From Oscillospiraceae bacterium (lineage in GTDB: Bacteria; Bacillota; Clostridia; Oscillospirales; Oscillospiraceae), in assembly GCA_017434755.1 (NCBI GenBank), contig JAFRER010000010.1, positions 186,001-250,000 on the forward strand: DNA of 64,000 nt. The letters are read 5' to 3'. The notes under the pieces were generated by a model. It searched no databases and had not been told where the DNA came from. It worked only from the letters and a program-made list of their open reading frames with translations. Shown piece after piece: positions 52,856 to 60,733 of this stretch; positions within the stretch are counted from its first letter, which is position 1; each line of letters starts with the position of its first letter. Position numbers and translations under genes: made by a program.

Positions 52856-54126
52856 CAGCCCATCCCCTCCCCATCCGGCTCACCGGAAAACGCATCGTCC
52901 TCCGGGAAAGTGATCTCCGGCTCGGAAGGGACCGTCGCGTCCTCCGGAACGGCGGAGCCCTCCTCCACGAACATGGTGTCCTCATACGGCACGCAGGTCA
53001 TCCCGGCGCGGAGGCCTTCCTCGGGGAAGGCGATGCTGTCGGAAAGGGACAGGCCGGAAAGGATCTGAACGGAGCCGTCCTCCGGGTCTTCCTCGCCCAG
53101 CGAGACCGGGCGCTTTTCCAGCTTGCCGCGGCCGTTCTGCGCCCATACAAAGGGATTGCCCTGGTCCGTCACAACGTAATAGGCGGGCAGCCGGAGCCCT
53201 TCCCGGACGGATGTCTGCCCGTAGTCGGGCTCGATATACACGTGCTGGCCGAGAAGGAGACCGTCAAAATTCTCTATGTCCACATAAAAGGGATATTTCG
53301 TGGTGCTTGTCATCTCGTCCGAGAAGCCGTACATGTTGGCCGCGCTGTTTACCGTGGTCTCCCAGTCGATCTTGGAGAGGGTCCCCGGCCAGGTTCTGCC
53401 GCCGTCCACACGGGAGCGGATGATGACCGGCATTCCCTCGGTGAGCGTGCCCACGTTCATCTCGTTGATGGTACCCTTGATCCGGTAGGTCGTGATGTCG
53501 GTGATGGTGATGAAGGCGTTTTCCGTGCTTTCGGCCGGGGCCTCCGTGCCGCCGGCGTCGTTTCCGCCTTCCTTCACGGACATGACCCGTCCGGCGATCG
53601 GCGCCCGCACATCCGCGTTCTGCATGGCGGTCTCAAGAGCGGCGATCTCCCGCTCCTTGATGCTCATGTTGTAGGTGGACTCGAGTATATCCGCCTCAAG
53701 GGACTGGATCTGCAGGTTATAGGCCAGCTGATCCGCCGCCGAGGCCCATTTCAGCTTGTTCTGGATCTCGGGGATGTCGGTCTCCGCGGAGAGCTTTTTG
53801 TTCTGGAGCATCTCATATTCCAGCTTCAGCTTTTCCAGCCGGAGCTGCATGGCCTCCGTGTCATAGGAAAAGAGAACGTCCCCCTTGGAGACCATGTCGC
53901 CTTCCGCGACCCGGACCTCCAGGATCTCCTTGTCCTCATCCTTTTTTATCTCCGCGCTTTCGCCGGAAACGACGATGCCCGCATACCGGTCCGCAAAGGC
54001 GATGCTGCCGTCCGCAACGATCTCCCGGACGGATTTTACCGCGGCTGTGCCGGCGTCCCCACCGCACGCAGCCAGAAGGGACAGAGCGATCGCGGCGGAC
54101 AGAAGGAATGCTGCTGTTTTTCTCAT
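52855..54126 (-). CDS. HlyD/MacA-type adaptor lipoprotein
   Basis: 423 aa with a lipoprotein signal (lipobox LLAAC at about 21), not a membrane helix. Adaptor layout: the first sandwich half (VAEGDMVSKGDVLFSYDTEAMQLRL), a coiled-coil hairpin (about 90-165), the second half (APIAGRVMSVKEGGNDAGGTE), a beta-barrel (about 200-300) and a C-terminal membrane-proximal domain with an acidic tail. It is the first gene of the four-gene operon. Two adaptors, one lipid-anchored and one helix-anchored, serve one transporter here. Promoter at 54162-54190. Confidence 0.88.
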   Translation of the reverse strand: MRKTAAFLLSAAIALSLLAACGGDAGTAAVKSVREIVADGSIAFADRYAGIVVSGESAEIKKDEDKEILEVRVAEGDMVSKGDVLFSYDTEAMQLRLEKLKLEYEMLQNKKLSAETDIPEIQNKLKWASAADQLAYNLQIQSLEADILESTYNMSIKEREIAALETAMQNADVRAPIAGRVMSVKEGGNDAGGTEAPAESTENAFITITDITTYRIKGTINEMNVGTLTEGMPVIIRSRVDGGRTWPGTLSKIDWETTVNSAANMYGFSDEMTSTTKYPFYVDIENFDGLLLGQHVYIEPDYGQTSVREGLRLPAYYVVTDQGNPFVWAQNGRGKLEKRPVSLGEEDPEDGSVQILSGLSLSDSIAFPEEGLRAGMTCVPYEDTMFVEEGSAVPEDATVPSEPEITFPEDDAFSGEPDGEGMG

Positions 54127-54161
54127 GATGACCTCCGAGACTACAGGATCAAAGCAGAGGG

Positions 54162-54190
54162 ATTATCGCACAAAAAGCCCGATCAATCAA
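54162..54190 (-). promoter_or_regulatory. Promoter of the MacB-type ABC operon
   Basis: Minus strand TTGATT, 17-bp spacer, GATAAT. Confidence 0.6.
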
Positions 54191-54221
54191 TGAAGAATAT
54201 GTGAACGGAAGGGGCAAAACC

Positions 54222-54262
54222 AAAACGGCCGCGCTCCTGCAGAAAGGAACGCGGCCGTTTTT
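54222..54262 (-). terminator. Terminator after the lipoprotein gene at 54285
   Basis: AAAACGGCCGCG pairs with CGCGGCCGTTTT around a 16-nt loop, with A and T runs on either side; it also precedes the ABC operon promoter. Confidence 0.85.
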
Positions 54263-54284
54263 TCTTGCGGGGCCTGCCCGTCTG

Positions 54285-55481
54285 TTATCTTACTCTCGTG
54301 AGGATGAAGCGCACGGCCCGGAATTCCGTTTCCGGCTGCGGCTCCTCTGCGGGCGCTTCCCCGGCGGCGTCCGGTTCATCGGAGAAGGAGCCGGCGGGAG
54401 CGGCTTCCTCTGCGGGGGCCTCCTCCGCCGCGGGCTGCTCTTCCTCCGGGCTTTCTTCCGGCTCATCGGGAACCACGGGGAATTCCAGCATGATGTCCAG
54501 ATAGATCTGGTTCCAGTTCTCCCAGCGCTGGCTGTCGGCTGTATAGTCGAAGAAGACAGGCATCTCCTCGTCGGACCCGTCTTTGGTCACCTTTGCACTG
54601 GCGGAATAGCCGCCGAGCCTTTCCTCGTCCACCGTTCCGCGGTATTCGGTACCGTCTATCACGATCAGGACAGAGCCGTCTTCATAGATCGAAAAGCGCA
54701 CGTCTTTGATCCCTAGCTCTGGATCTGTGTCATTCTTCCGAAGCGAAAAAGTCTGGCCTGCGTACTCCTCCACGACCCACCAGAGCTCGCCTTCATAATC
54801 GATCACGGCCTTGAAGCCGGAGACGTTCCCGGTGCCCTTCACGGTCTTCCTGTCCTTGCCGTGGATCTTCAGCGTGCGTTCGGAAACGTGTATCATGGCG
54901 CTCCTGGAATAGACGGCGGCCTCGCCGCTCCCGGTGAAGATGCAGTGGACGCTCCAGCCATCGAGTTCTATCGGAACGTTAGCCAGAACGAGATAGCTGC
55001 TGTTGATCCCGGCGACCTTCATTCCGGGGAAGGTCTCCGCCATGTCGGCCCAGTTGAGGATGACGTGGTCTTTTTCCAGCTGCCAGTCATAGCGGAGGCA
55101 GTTGTCCGCGAAAGCGGTGAAATAGATGGTGCTTCCCTCTATGCAGTCCTCGCCGAGCGGGCTCTTTTTCACCGTCGGCGGATAATACGGCCCAATGGAG
55201 GGCTTGGGCGTCGGCGTTGGGCTCGGCGGAGCGGTGGGGATCGGGGCAAGCTGCACCGTTGGCAGCGGATCGGGCGCCGCAGAGGGGTCTGCAGACGGTA
55301 CAGGCTGAACGGAGACGGACGGAACCGTGACCGAGGGCGATCCCGGCACATTCTGGATCGTGATCGACGGACCCTGAGACGCCTCACCGACGGATGCCGT
55401 GTCGGATCCAGTCCCGCACGCGCTGCAGAGGAGGCCGATGATCAGCAGGAGCGGTATAATGTTGAGAAGTCTGAACTTCAT
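54285..55481 (-). CDS. Secreted lipoprotein of unknown function with Pro-rich linker
   Basis: 398 aa. The signal peptide has lipobox LLCSAC (Cys about residue 21). A low-complexity Pro/Ser/Thr/Val linker (about 30-95, including APIPTAPPSPTPTPKPSIGP) spans the cell wall. A beta-rich domain (about 110-340) and an acidic Glu/Ala/Pro-rich tail (EEQPAAEEAPAEEAAPAG) follow. No motif was recognised. GAGGAA precedes the ATG. Monocistronic, with a terminator at 54222-54262. Confidence 0.75.
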   Translation of the reverse strand: MKFRLLNIIPLLLIIGLLCSACGTGSDTASVGEASQGPSITIQNVPGSPSVTVPSVSVQPVPSADPSAAPDPLPTVQLAPIPTAPPSPTPTPKPSIGPYYPPTVKKSPLGEDCIEGSTIYFTAFADNCLRYDWQLEKDHVILNWADMAETFPGMKVAGINSSYLVLANVPIELDGWSVHCIFTGSGEAAVYSRSAMIHVSERTLKIHGKDRKTVKGTGNVSGFKAVIDYEGELWWVVEEYAGQTFSLRKNDTDPELGIKDVRFSIYEDGSVLIVIDGTEYRGTVDEERLGGYSASAKVTKDGSDEEMPVFFDYTADSQRWENWNQIYLDIMLEFPVVPDEPEESPEEEQPAAEEAPAEEAAPAGSFSDEPDAAGEAPAEEPQPETEFRAVRFILTRVR

Positions 55482-55583
55482 CGCATTTCCTCAAATTAAA
55501 GTTATCGTACTGTATATTACCCTCAAAGGCTGTTTTGGTCAAGGAAAATGAAAAAGGGCTGCCGGTTGCAGCCCTGAGATCTG

Positions 55584-56198
55584 CTATTTTGCACGTTTTT
55601 TCTTGCGGGGGAGTTTAAAGTCCGGTTCCTCTCCGCGGATCAGTCTCCGGATATTGGGGATGTGCCGGTAAAGGACCACAACAGACGTGAATACCGCGAG
55701 GATCCGGAAAGACATGGTATCGGTGATAAAGAACACGGCAATGCTCATAGTCAGGGCGGCAAGAAGAGATCCGAGAGAGACTTTTTTGCTGATGAAGGCA
55801 CCGAGGAGAAACACGGCGGCGATCACGGCAAGCAGCTTCCAGCTGATGAACAGGGCGATGATGGCTCCGGCGGAGATGCCTTTGCCGCCTTTGAATTCAT
55901 AGAACACGGGCCAGCAGTGGCCGACCACGCAGAAGGCCCCGGCGATGCACATACCCGGGGTACCCAGAATGAAATAGCCTCCGAGCAGCGCCAGGGCGGT
56001 CTTCGCCATGTCGCCCAGCATGGTGCCGAGCCCGGCGCCGAGTCCGAATGAGCGCGCCATGTTCGTCGCACCGGCATTGCCGCTGCCGCGCTTCCGGATA
56101 TCGACCTTGTGAAAGATCTCGGAGATCATTACCGAGAAGCTCACGGAGCCGAAAATGTATCCGAGTGTTATTGTAACGATGTATTTAAAAACTGTCAT
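55584..56198 (-). CDS. plsY: Glycerol-3-phosphate acyltransferase PlsY
   Basis: 204 aa polytopic membrane enzyme. The conserved loops are present: GYIFGSVSFSVMISEIF, DIRKRGSGNAGATNMAR (motif 1, with the catalytic-site Ser, Asn and Arg), VVGHCWPVFYEFKGGKGISA (motif 2), and a basic C-terminus (RRLIRGEEPDFKLPRKKKR). It transfers the acyl group from acyl-phosphate to glycerol-3-phosphate, the first step of phospholipid synthesis in most Gram-positive bacteria. The start is 56198 or 56207; the latter sits too close to the weak AGG site. A possible -10 is at 56262-56267. Confidence 0.93.
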   Translation of the reverse strand: MTVFKYIVTITLGYIFGSVSFSVMISEIFHKVDIRKRGSGNAGATNMARSFGLGAGLGTMLGDMAKTALALLGGYFILGTPGMCIAGAFCVVGHCWPVFYEFKGGKGISAGAIIALFISWKLLAVIAAVFLLGAFISKKVSLGSLLAALTMSIAVFFITDTMSFRILAVFTSVVVLYRHIPNIRRLIRGEEPDFKLPRKKKRAK

Positions 56199-56378
56199 AG
56201 GATCCATACCTATACCGGCTGAAATGTGTCTCTGACCTAATTTTATCTGAACATTTCTCACATTATAACACATAGATATGCAAAACAGAAGAAGAATACG
56301 GGACAGAGAACGACAAATTAATAACATAGTTATAATCCACCCCACCGCGGGAGCGCCGATGCCCGGGGATCGAAAAAG

Positions 56379-56407
56379 TTGCGGCAGACGCGATAAAGTG
56401 ATAAAAT
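56379..56407 (+). promoter_or_regulatory. Promoter of the lipoprotein-walJ pair
   Basis: TTGCGG (56379-56384), 17-bp spacer, TAAAAT (56402-56407). Confidence 0.6.
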
Positions 56408-56437
56408 GGATCAGCATCTGCGGAAGGAGGCGGGCCG

Positions 56438-57004
56438 TTGAAAAGAATAATTGCGATCCTGCTTGCTCTGGTCATGGCTGCAGGCTTCTGCGCCTGCGGC
56501 AGATCCGGCGGAAGAGGCGGCTCAAAGCGCGGTGCGGCAGAGAAGTCGCCGGTCATCGAAGTGAAGATGACAATGGATAATTTCTATGATTATTTCGAGT
56601 ATCACGAGTTCCACAGTCCCACCAAGAACGACAACGGCGACACCACCTCCATGCAGATCCTGTACGGCTTCAAGCTGAAAGACGGTTACGAGGCCGCGAA
56701 CCTCCCCGAATACAAGGATACCCTGAAGGTGGACTTCAAGGCGGAGGGCCTCATCAAGGAAGGCGACTTCAAGATCGATTTCGAAACGCTGGAATACACC
56801 GGCACTGAATCGAAGATCACCGTGGAGGATATCACGGAGGATCTTGTGTTCTGGCCAAAGGGGAACAGGACCGAGATCTGGGCCTTCGGCCTTTACAGCA
56901 AAAGCTATGTGATGTATTTCCGAAAAATGGAAGTGACGGCGGTATCGGGGAGCATTTTCCTGAAGAATGAGCCCGGCGGCGGGGAGACCGTGTCTGAGAA
57001 ATGA
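56438..57004 (+). CDS. Small secreted lipoprotein of unknown function
   Basis: 188 aa, lipobox FCAC at about residue 20 after MKRIIAILLALVMAAG. The mature part is beta-rich with conserved-looking aromatic residues (NFYDYFEYHEFHS) and no recognised domain. The start is TTG at 56438, 7 nt after a perfect AAGGAGG, a good example of a site deciding a non-ATG start. The stop overlaps the downstream hydrolase gene by 4 nt (ATGA), so the two are co-translated, though a functional link is not obvious. Confidence 0.8.
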   Translation: MKRIIAILLALVMAAGFCACGRSGGRGGSKRGAAEKSPVIEVKMTMDNFYDYFEYHEFHSPTKNDNGDTTSMQILYGFKLKDGYEAANLPEYKDTLKVDFKAEGLIKEGDFKIDFETLEYTGTESKITVEDITEDLVFWPKGNRTEIWAFGLYSKSYVMYFRKMEVTAVSGSIFLKNEPGGGETVSEK

Positions 57005-57756
57005 TCAGATTGCTGTCCGTGGGGAGCGGTTCCTCCGGGAACTGCTTCTATCTCGAAATAAACGGGAAAAAGCTCCTGATCGATCTGGGACTTCCGGCAA
57101 AGACCATCCGGAACGCACTGAAAACAGTGGGCTGTGAGTTCGGCGATATCGATGCAGTCCTTATAACCCATACCCATTCGGACCACATCCGGGGCCTTGC
57201 AGTCAGCAGAAAACATCTGAGCTGTCCGATCTATTCCAGTGAGATCTCCTGCGCGGCACTGTTCCCGTTCGGACCGGTGCCGATCCCTATCGGAAGGCCC
57301 TTTGAAGTGGCGGACGGGATAAATGTGACGGCGTTCGAGACCTCGCATGACTGCCCCGGAAGCATTGGCTTTCGCTTCGACTATGAGGGCGGCGCTTTCG
57401 GCTACGCCACGGACCTCGGCTGTATGACCGAAAGGATACGGGAGACGCTGAAAGGCTGTGAATGCATCGTGCTGGAGTCGAACCACGACACGGACATGCT
57501 CCGGAGCGGACCGTATCCCTATGTACTGAAAAGGAGAATTCTTTCCGACAGCGGTCATCTGTCGAATGAAAGCTGTGCCGAAGCGGCTGCGTTTTTCGCA
57601 CGAAACGGCACGGAGAATCTCTTTCTTGCGCATCTGAGCCGCGAGAACAACGATCCGGAGACGGCGCTCCGGACGGCGGAAGAGGCATTGAAAAGTCTTC
57701 CGGTCTCCGTCAGGGTGCTGTCCCCGGGCTGCGATGAAGCGGTCTGTATAGAATAA
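57001..57756 (+). CDS. Metallo-beta-lactamase fold hydrolase, WalJ/YycJ-like
   Basis: 251 aa. The metal motif is ITHTHSDHIRG (HxHxDH, about residues 57-62), with MIRLLSVGSGSSGNCFYLEI at the start, typical of the YycJ/WalJ subfamily, and ESNHDTDML and HLSNESCAE further on. WalJ proteins are predicted DNA exonucleases or phosphodiesterases with a role in DNA repair and cell-wall regulation. No WalKR genes are nearby. Translationally coupled to the upstream lipoprotein gene. Confidence 0.9.
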   Translation: MIRLLSVGSGSSGNCFYLEINGKKLLIDLGLPAKTIRNALKTVGCEFGDIDAVLITHTHSDHIRGLAVSRKHLSCPIYSSEISCAALFPFGPVPIPIGRPFEVADGINVTAFETSHDCPGSIGFRFDYEGGAFGYATDLGCMTERIRETLKGCECIVLESNHDTDMLRSGPYPYVLKRRILSDSGHLSNESCAEAAAFFARNGTENLFLAHLSRENNDPETALRTAEEALKSLPVSVRVLSPGCDEAVCIE

Positions 57757-57789
57757 AAAGGAGAAGGTATCTGATACCTTCTCCTTTTT
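57755..57789 (+). terminator. Bidirectional terminator shared by walJ-like and TIR operons
   Basis: AAAAAGGAGAAGGTAT, loop CTG, ATACCTTCTCCTTTTT. It ends both the plus-strand pair and the minus-strand TIR operon. Confidence 0.92.
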
Positions 57790-59858
57790 TATCTTCCGAG
57801 GATCTCCCGGATCACATAGTCAGTGTGCGGCGAATACAGCCCTGCCTGCTGCTGCGCCTCAAAATCTCCGATGATGGTCTCGACCTGACCTTCCCCGAGA
57901 GAGGCTATATGACGGAAAAGAGTGTCCGCATCGTCATAATAACCGCAGTACAGACAGGCATAGGCGAGATTCATCTGCACCAGCGGCTGGTCGGGCTGCA
58001 GCTGATATGCCGCGTAAGCCGCATCGAACGCGCCTTGAAAGTCCTGAACACAAATGAGTTCATAGTATGAAAGCCATGCATAGTACAGAGCATTATCAAA
58101 AATCCCGAGAGACTGACAGGCTTCCCGGTATATGATCAGACCCTCTTCAAATCTATCCCATGTCCTGTCATAGTTGCCCATTTTAAAGGCATTCTCTCCG
58201 ATGTTGAGAAGAAACTGCGCGTATATTGCCGCATCAGATGCAGTTCCGGTACGATCGCTTATTATCTGGTAGAGGTTTGCGGCAGTCTGATAGTACTTGT
58301 CAGCCTCTTCATAATCCCCCTGTCTGTTGAAGCAGAGACCGCGGTTATTGTAAAGATTGGCTAGAGTGATCAGAGCACCGGTGTCGTCATCGTTGTTTTT
58401 GGCTAATTCTTCTGCTGTTTTAATGGCTTCTTCAAAGTAATAATCGGCTTCCTTGAATCTGCCCTCATCGGAAAGACAGGTAGCCAGAACAGACACTGCC
58501 TGAACATGGCTGCTTCTGTTTTGCATGGAATCGGTATATTCCCTGAGCTCGGAATAGGACATGCACGCATCCTGAAGCCTCCGTTCTGCCTCTTCATAGT
58601 TGCCGGTCCTGCAGAGAAGAACTCCGTAGTTGTAATTGATTCTTGCAGACGCCTCGACAGCCTCCTCATTGTGCTCAATGCCCTCAAGTAATGCCAGGGC
58701 TTGTTCGTATTGATCTGAAGCGGATACATTGTCACCCAGATCTGAGTAATTGGCGCCGGCATTCATTGCAGTCATTACAGCCAGAATAGGATCGGGATCT
58801 GCTATCGTCTCCAGAAGCTCCGCTGCTTTCCGGTAATCCGCTTCCGCTTCCTGATATCTCCCCGCGGCATTGGCGGTTTTGCCGCGGTTATTATAAGCGG
58901 AGGCAAGAGCCTCCAGACCGCCCGGATAGCCTGAATCCGCAAGGACGCGGTATATTTCAATGGCTTTATCCTCATAGGACAGTGCGTCCTCATACTGACC
59001 GAGGACGATCCCGGCTGTGGCAAGTTTTGCATAGTTGGCTGCGGCTTCGAATTCTGCCGCTTCCTTATTTGAGGAAAGGCTGAGTATTGCGTTTATGTCC
59101 TCTGTATTGCCTCGGAGAATATCCGCGATTTTGACATATGCACCGGGTACATTAGACAGATGATCAGGGAGCGAGTAGGTCAGTTCGCTGAGGATGCGCA
59201 TGGACGCCTGTTCACGTCGTGCCGCTTCGTCCCTGTAATTGCCGGCCATTCTCATCAGACCGAGGGAGATACCGGTTACAGCCAGAAGGACTGCAGCGGC
59301 TCCTCCGGCTCTCGTCGCTATTCGTCTGCTGCGCCGCAGCTGATGCTCGCGCAGAAGATCCGCATGCTCGCAGCCCGTGATCCCGGCGATGACCTTCAGA
59401 AGCTCCGTATCCGCCTTGGCCATCATTTTTTTAACGTCGTTCCCCTCGGTGCGGATGTCCATGATCCGGTCCGCGATATCAGGAACGAGTTTCAGGGAGG
59501 GCGGGAAGGAATGCTCCGGATCGCCGCTGATGAGAAGGGGATAGATGCGTTCCGCCCTGCCGATCTCAATGAAGATGGAGACCTCCCTGTCTATCCATTC
59601 GGAGGAAGGTGTATCGGTGGAGCATACCACAACGAGGCAGTTGCAAGAATGCAGTGCGTTGTCGATGGTGTCGGTCAGGATGCGGCTGACGGGCAGTTCC
59701 TCCGTGTCGCGGAAGGCGCGGCGGATGTCCTCGAAGCCTTGTATGCGGATCCCGCGGGGGAGCTTATAGCTCTCGAGCGCGTTGAAGGATTTCTGGGTTA
59801 TCTCTCCGTCAAGAGGACGGTGGCGATAGCTGAAGAATACGTCGTAATCGAAACCCAT
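57789..59858 (-). CDS. TIR domain-transmembrane-TPR protein
   Basis: 689 aa. Residues 1 to about 130 are a TIR domain: YDVFFSYRH at the start, AFRDTEELPVSRILTDTI (BB-loop region), and CSTDTPSSEWIDREVSIF, with Glu92 at the position of the catalytic Glu of NAD-cleaving TIR enzymes and Trp88 before it. A membrane helix follows (about 184-204), then about ten TPR-like repeats (about 250-689; for example YNNRGKTANAAGRYQEAEADYRKA), which would lie outside the cell if the TIR domain is inside. It starts 2 nt after the TIR-like gene at 59861. Topology suggests transmembrane signalling; the enzymatic activity is inferred, not shown. Confidence 0.85.
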   Translation of the reverse strand: MGFDYDVFFSYRHRPLDGEITQKSFNALESYKLPRGIRIQGFEDIRRAFRDTEELPVSRILTDTIDNALHSCNCLVVVCSTDTPSSEWIDREVSIFIEIGRAERIYPLLISGDPEHSFPPSLKLVPDIADRIMDIRTEGNDVKKMMAKADTELLKVIAGITGCEHADLLREHQLRRSRRIATRAGGAAAVLLAVTGISLGLMRMAGNYRDEAARREQASMRILSELTYSLPDHLSNVPGAYVKIADILRGNTEDINAILSLSSNKEAAEFEAAANYAKLATAGIVLGQYEDALSYEDKAIEIYRVLADSGYPGGLEALASAYNNRGKTANAAGRYQEAEADYRKAAELLETIADPDPILAVMTAMNAGANYSDLGDNVSASDQYEQALALLEGIEHNEEAVEASARINYNYGVLLCRTGNYEEAERRLQDACMSYSELREYTDSMQNRSSHVQAVSVLATCLSDEGRFKEADYYFEEAIKTAEELAKNNDDDTGALITLANLYNNRGLCFNRQGDYEEADKYYQTAANLYQIISDRTGTASDAAIYAQFLLNIGENAFKMGNYDRTWDRFEEGLIIYREACQSLGIFDNALYYAWLSYYELICVQDFQGAFDAAYAAYQLQPDQPLVQMNLAYACLYCGYYDDADTLFRHIASLGEGQVETIIGDFEAQQQAGLYSPHTDYVIREILGR

Positions 59859-59860
59859 GA

Positions 59861-60700
59861 TCAGCTTCCGTTTTCCTCGTCAACGAGCAACTCATCCAGC
59901 CCGTATTCCGCAAGGTCTGCCTTTGCGTTCTCCACGGCCTCATTGATATACTCAAGTGCGATCTCATCCCCTTCAAAAGTGGCGGGAAGCTCCTTGATGG
60001 TGCGCATGGCGATCTCAGTGCTGAGTCTGGTCTGCTCTTTGGCAATGTCACCCTCAGCCTTTGCGATCAGGCCGAGCCGGATAAAGATCGCCGCCGCCGT
60101 CAGGCAAATCACACCGGCGATGGAGAGGGCAATCGTCAAAGCCCGTTTGCGCCGCTGCCGGTGGCGCTGCTCGAGGGCGTCGGGGTGCAGCCCGAGGATG
60201 GAAGCCGTGATCCTGACAGTTTCGTAACGGAGGACCTCCTTCTGCCTGGCCGGTGTGGAGGCGCGCAGATCCGCGGCCACAGGCTCTATGGTCTCAGTCT
60301 TCTCGATAACGGACATATCCGGCATGATGCGGCGGACCGTTTTCTGCTCGATAAAGCCCTCGGGGAAGGAATCGACCGGCTCCGCATCCGCTATGATCGG
60401 GATCACGGACTCCTTGCCGTGGATCTGCCGGAAATAATTGAGCTTTTCCAGGATAACGGGATCGTCCTTCGTCCCCGGAGAGCAGAGAAGCGCCAGCCAG
60501 CGGCATGCCTCGAGGCGCTCCCTTCCGGCATCGTCAAGAAGGGCGTTTTCCGTGTCAAGCAGGATCCGCTTGTAATTTAGCGATGGATCCGGAAGAACCG
60601 TCCCGGCCGGGAGTCTGTATTTACGCAGACTCCCAGCCAGTATTTCCGCTTTTTCGGCATCGTGTCCGATTGCCAGTATGCAGATATCATATGTGTACAT
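59861..60700 (-). CDS. Degenerate TIR-like membrane protein (partner of the TIR-TPR protein)
   Basis: 279 aa. It aligns with the N-terminal 210 residues of its downstream neighbour: YDICILAI for YDVFFSYR, SLRKYRLPAGTV for ALESYKLPRGIR, LLCSPGTKDDPVILEKLNYF for VVCSTDTPSSEWIDREVSIF, and IIADAEPVDSFPEG for LISGDPEHSFPP. At the catalytic position Lys86 replaces Glu, and Trp is Val82, so it is probably inactive. It keeps the same juxtamembrane segment and transmembrane helix (about 188-210) but ends after a short charged tail of about 70 residues, with no TPRs. AGGAGGAAAC before the ATG. Likely a regulatory or structural partner. Confidence 0.75.
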   Translation of the reverse strand: MYTYDICILAIGHDAEKAEILAGSLRKYRLPAGTVLPDPSLNYKRILLDTENALLDDAGRERLEACRWLALLCSPGTKDDPVILEKLNYFRQIHGKESVIPIIADAEPVDSFPEGFIEQKTVRRIMPDMSVIEKTETIEPVAADLRASTPARQKEVLRYETVRITASILGLHPDALEQRHRQRRKRALTIALSIAGVICLTAAAIFIRLGLIAKAEGDIAKEQTRLSTEIAMRTIKELPATFEGDEIALEYINEAVENAKADLAEYGLDELLVDEENGS

Positions 60701-60733
60701 GGTTGTTTCCTCCTGCGCCGGAATCCTGTTTGA

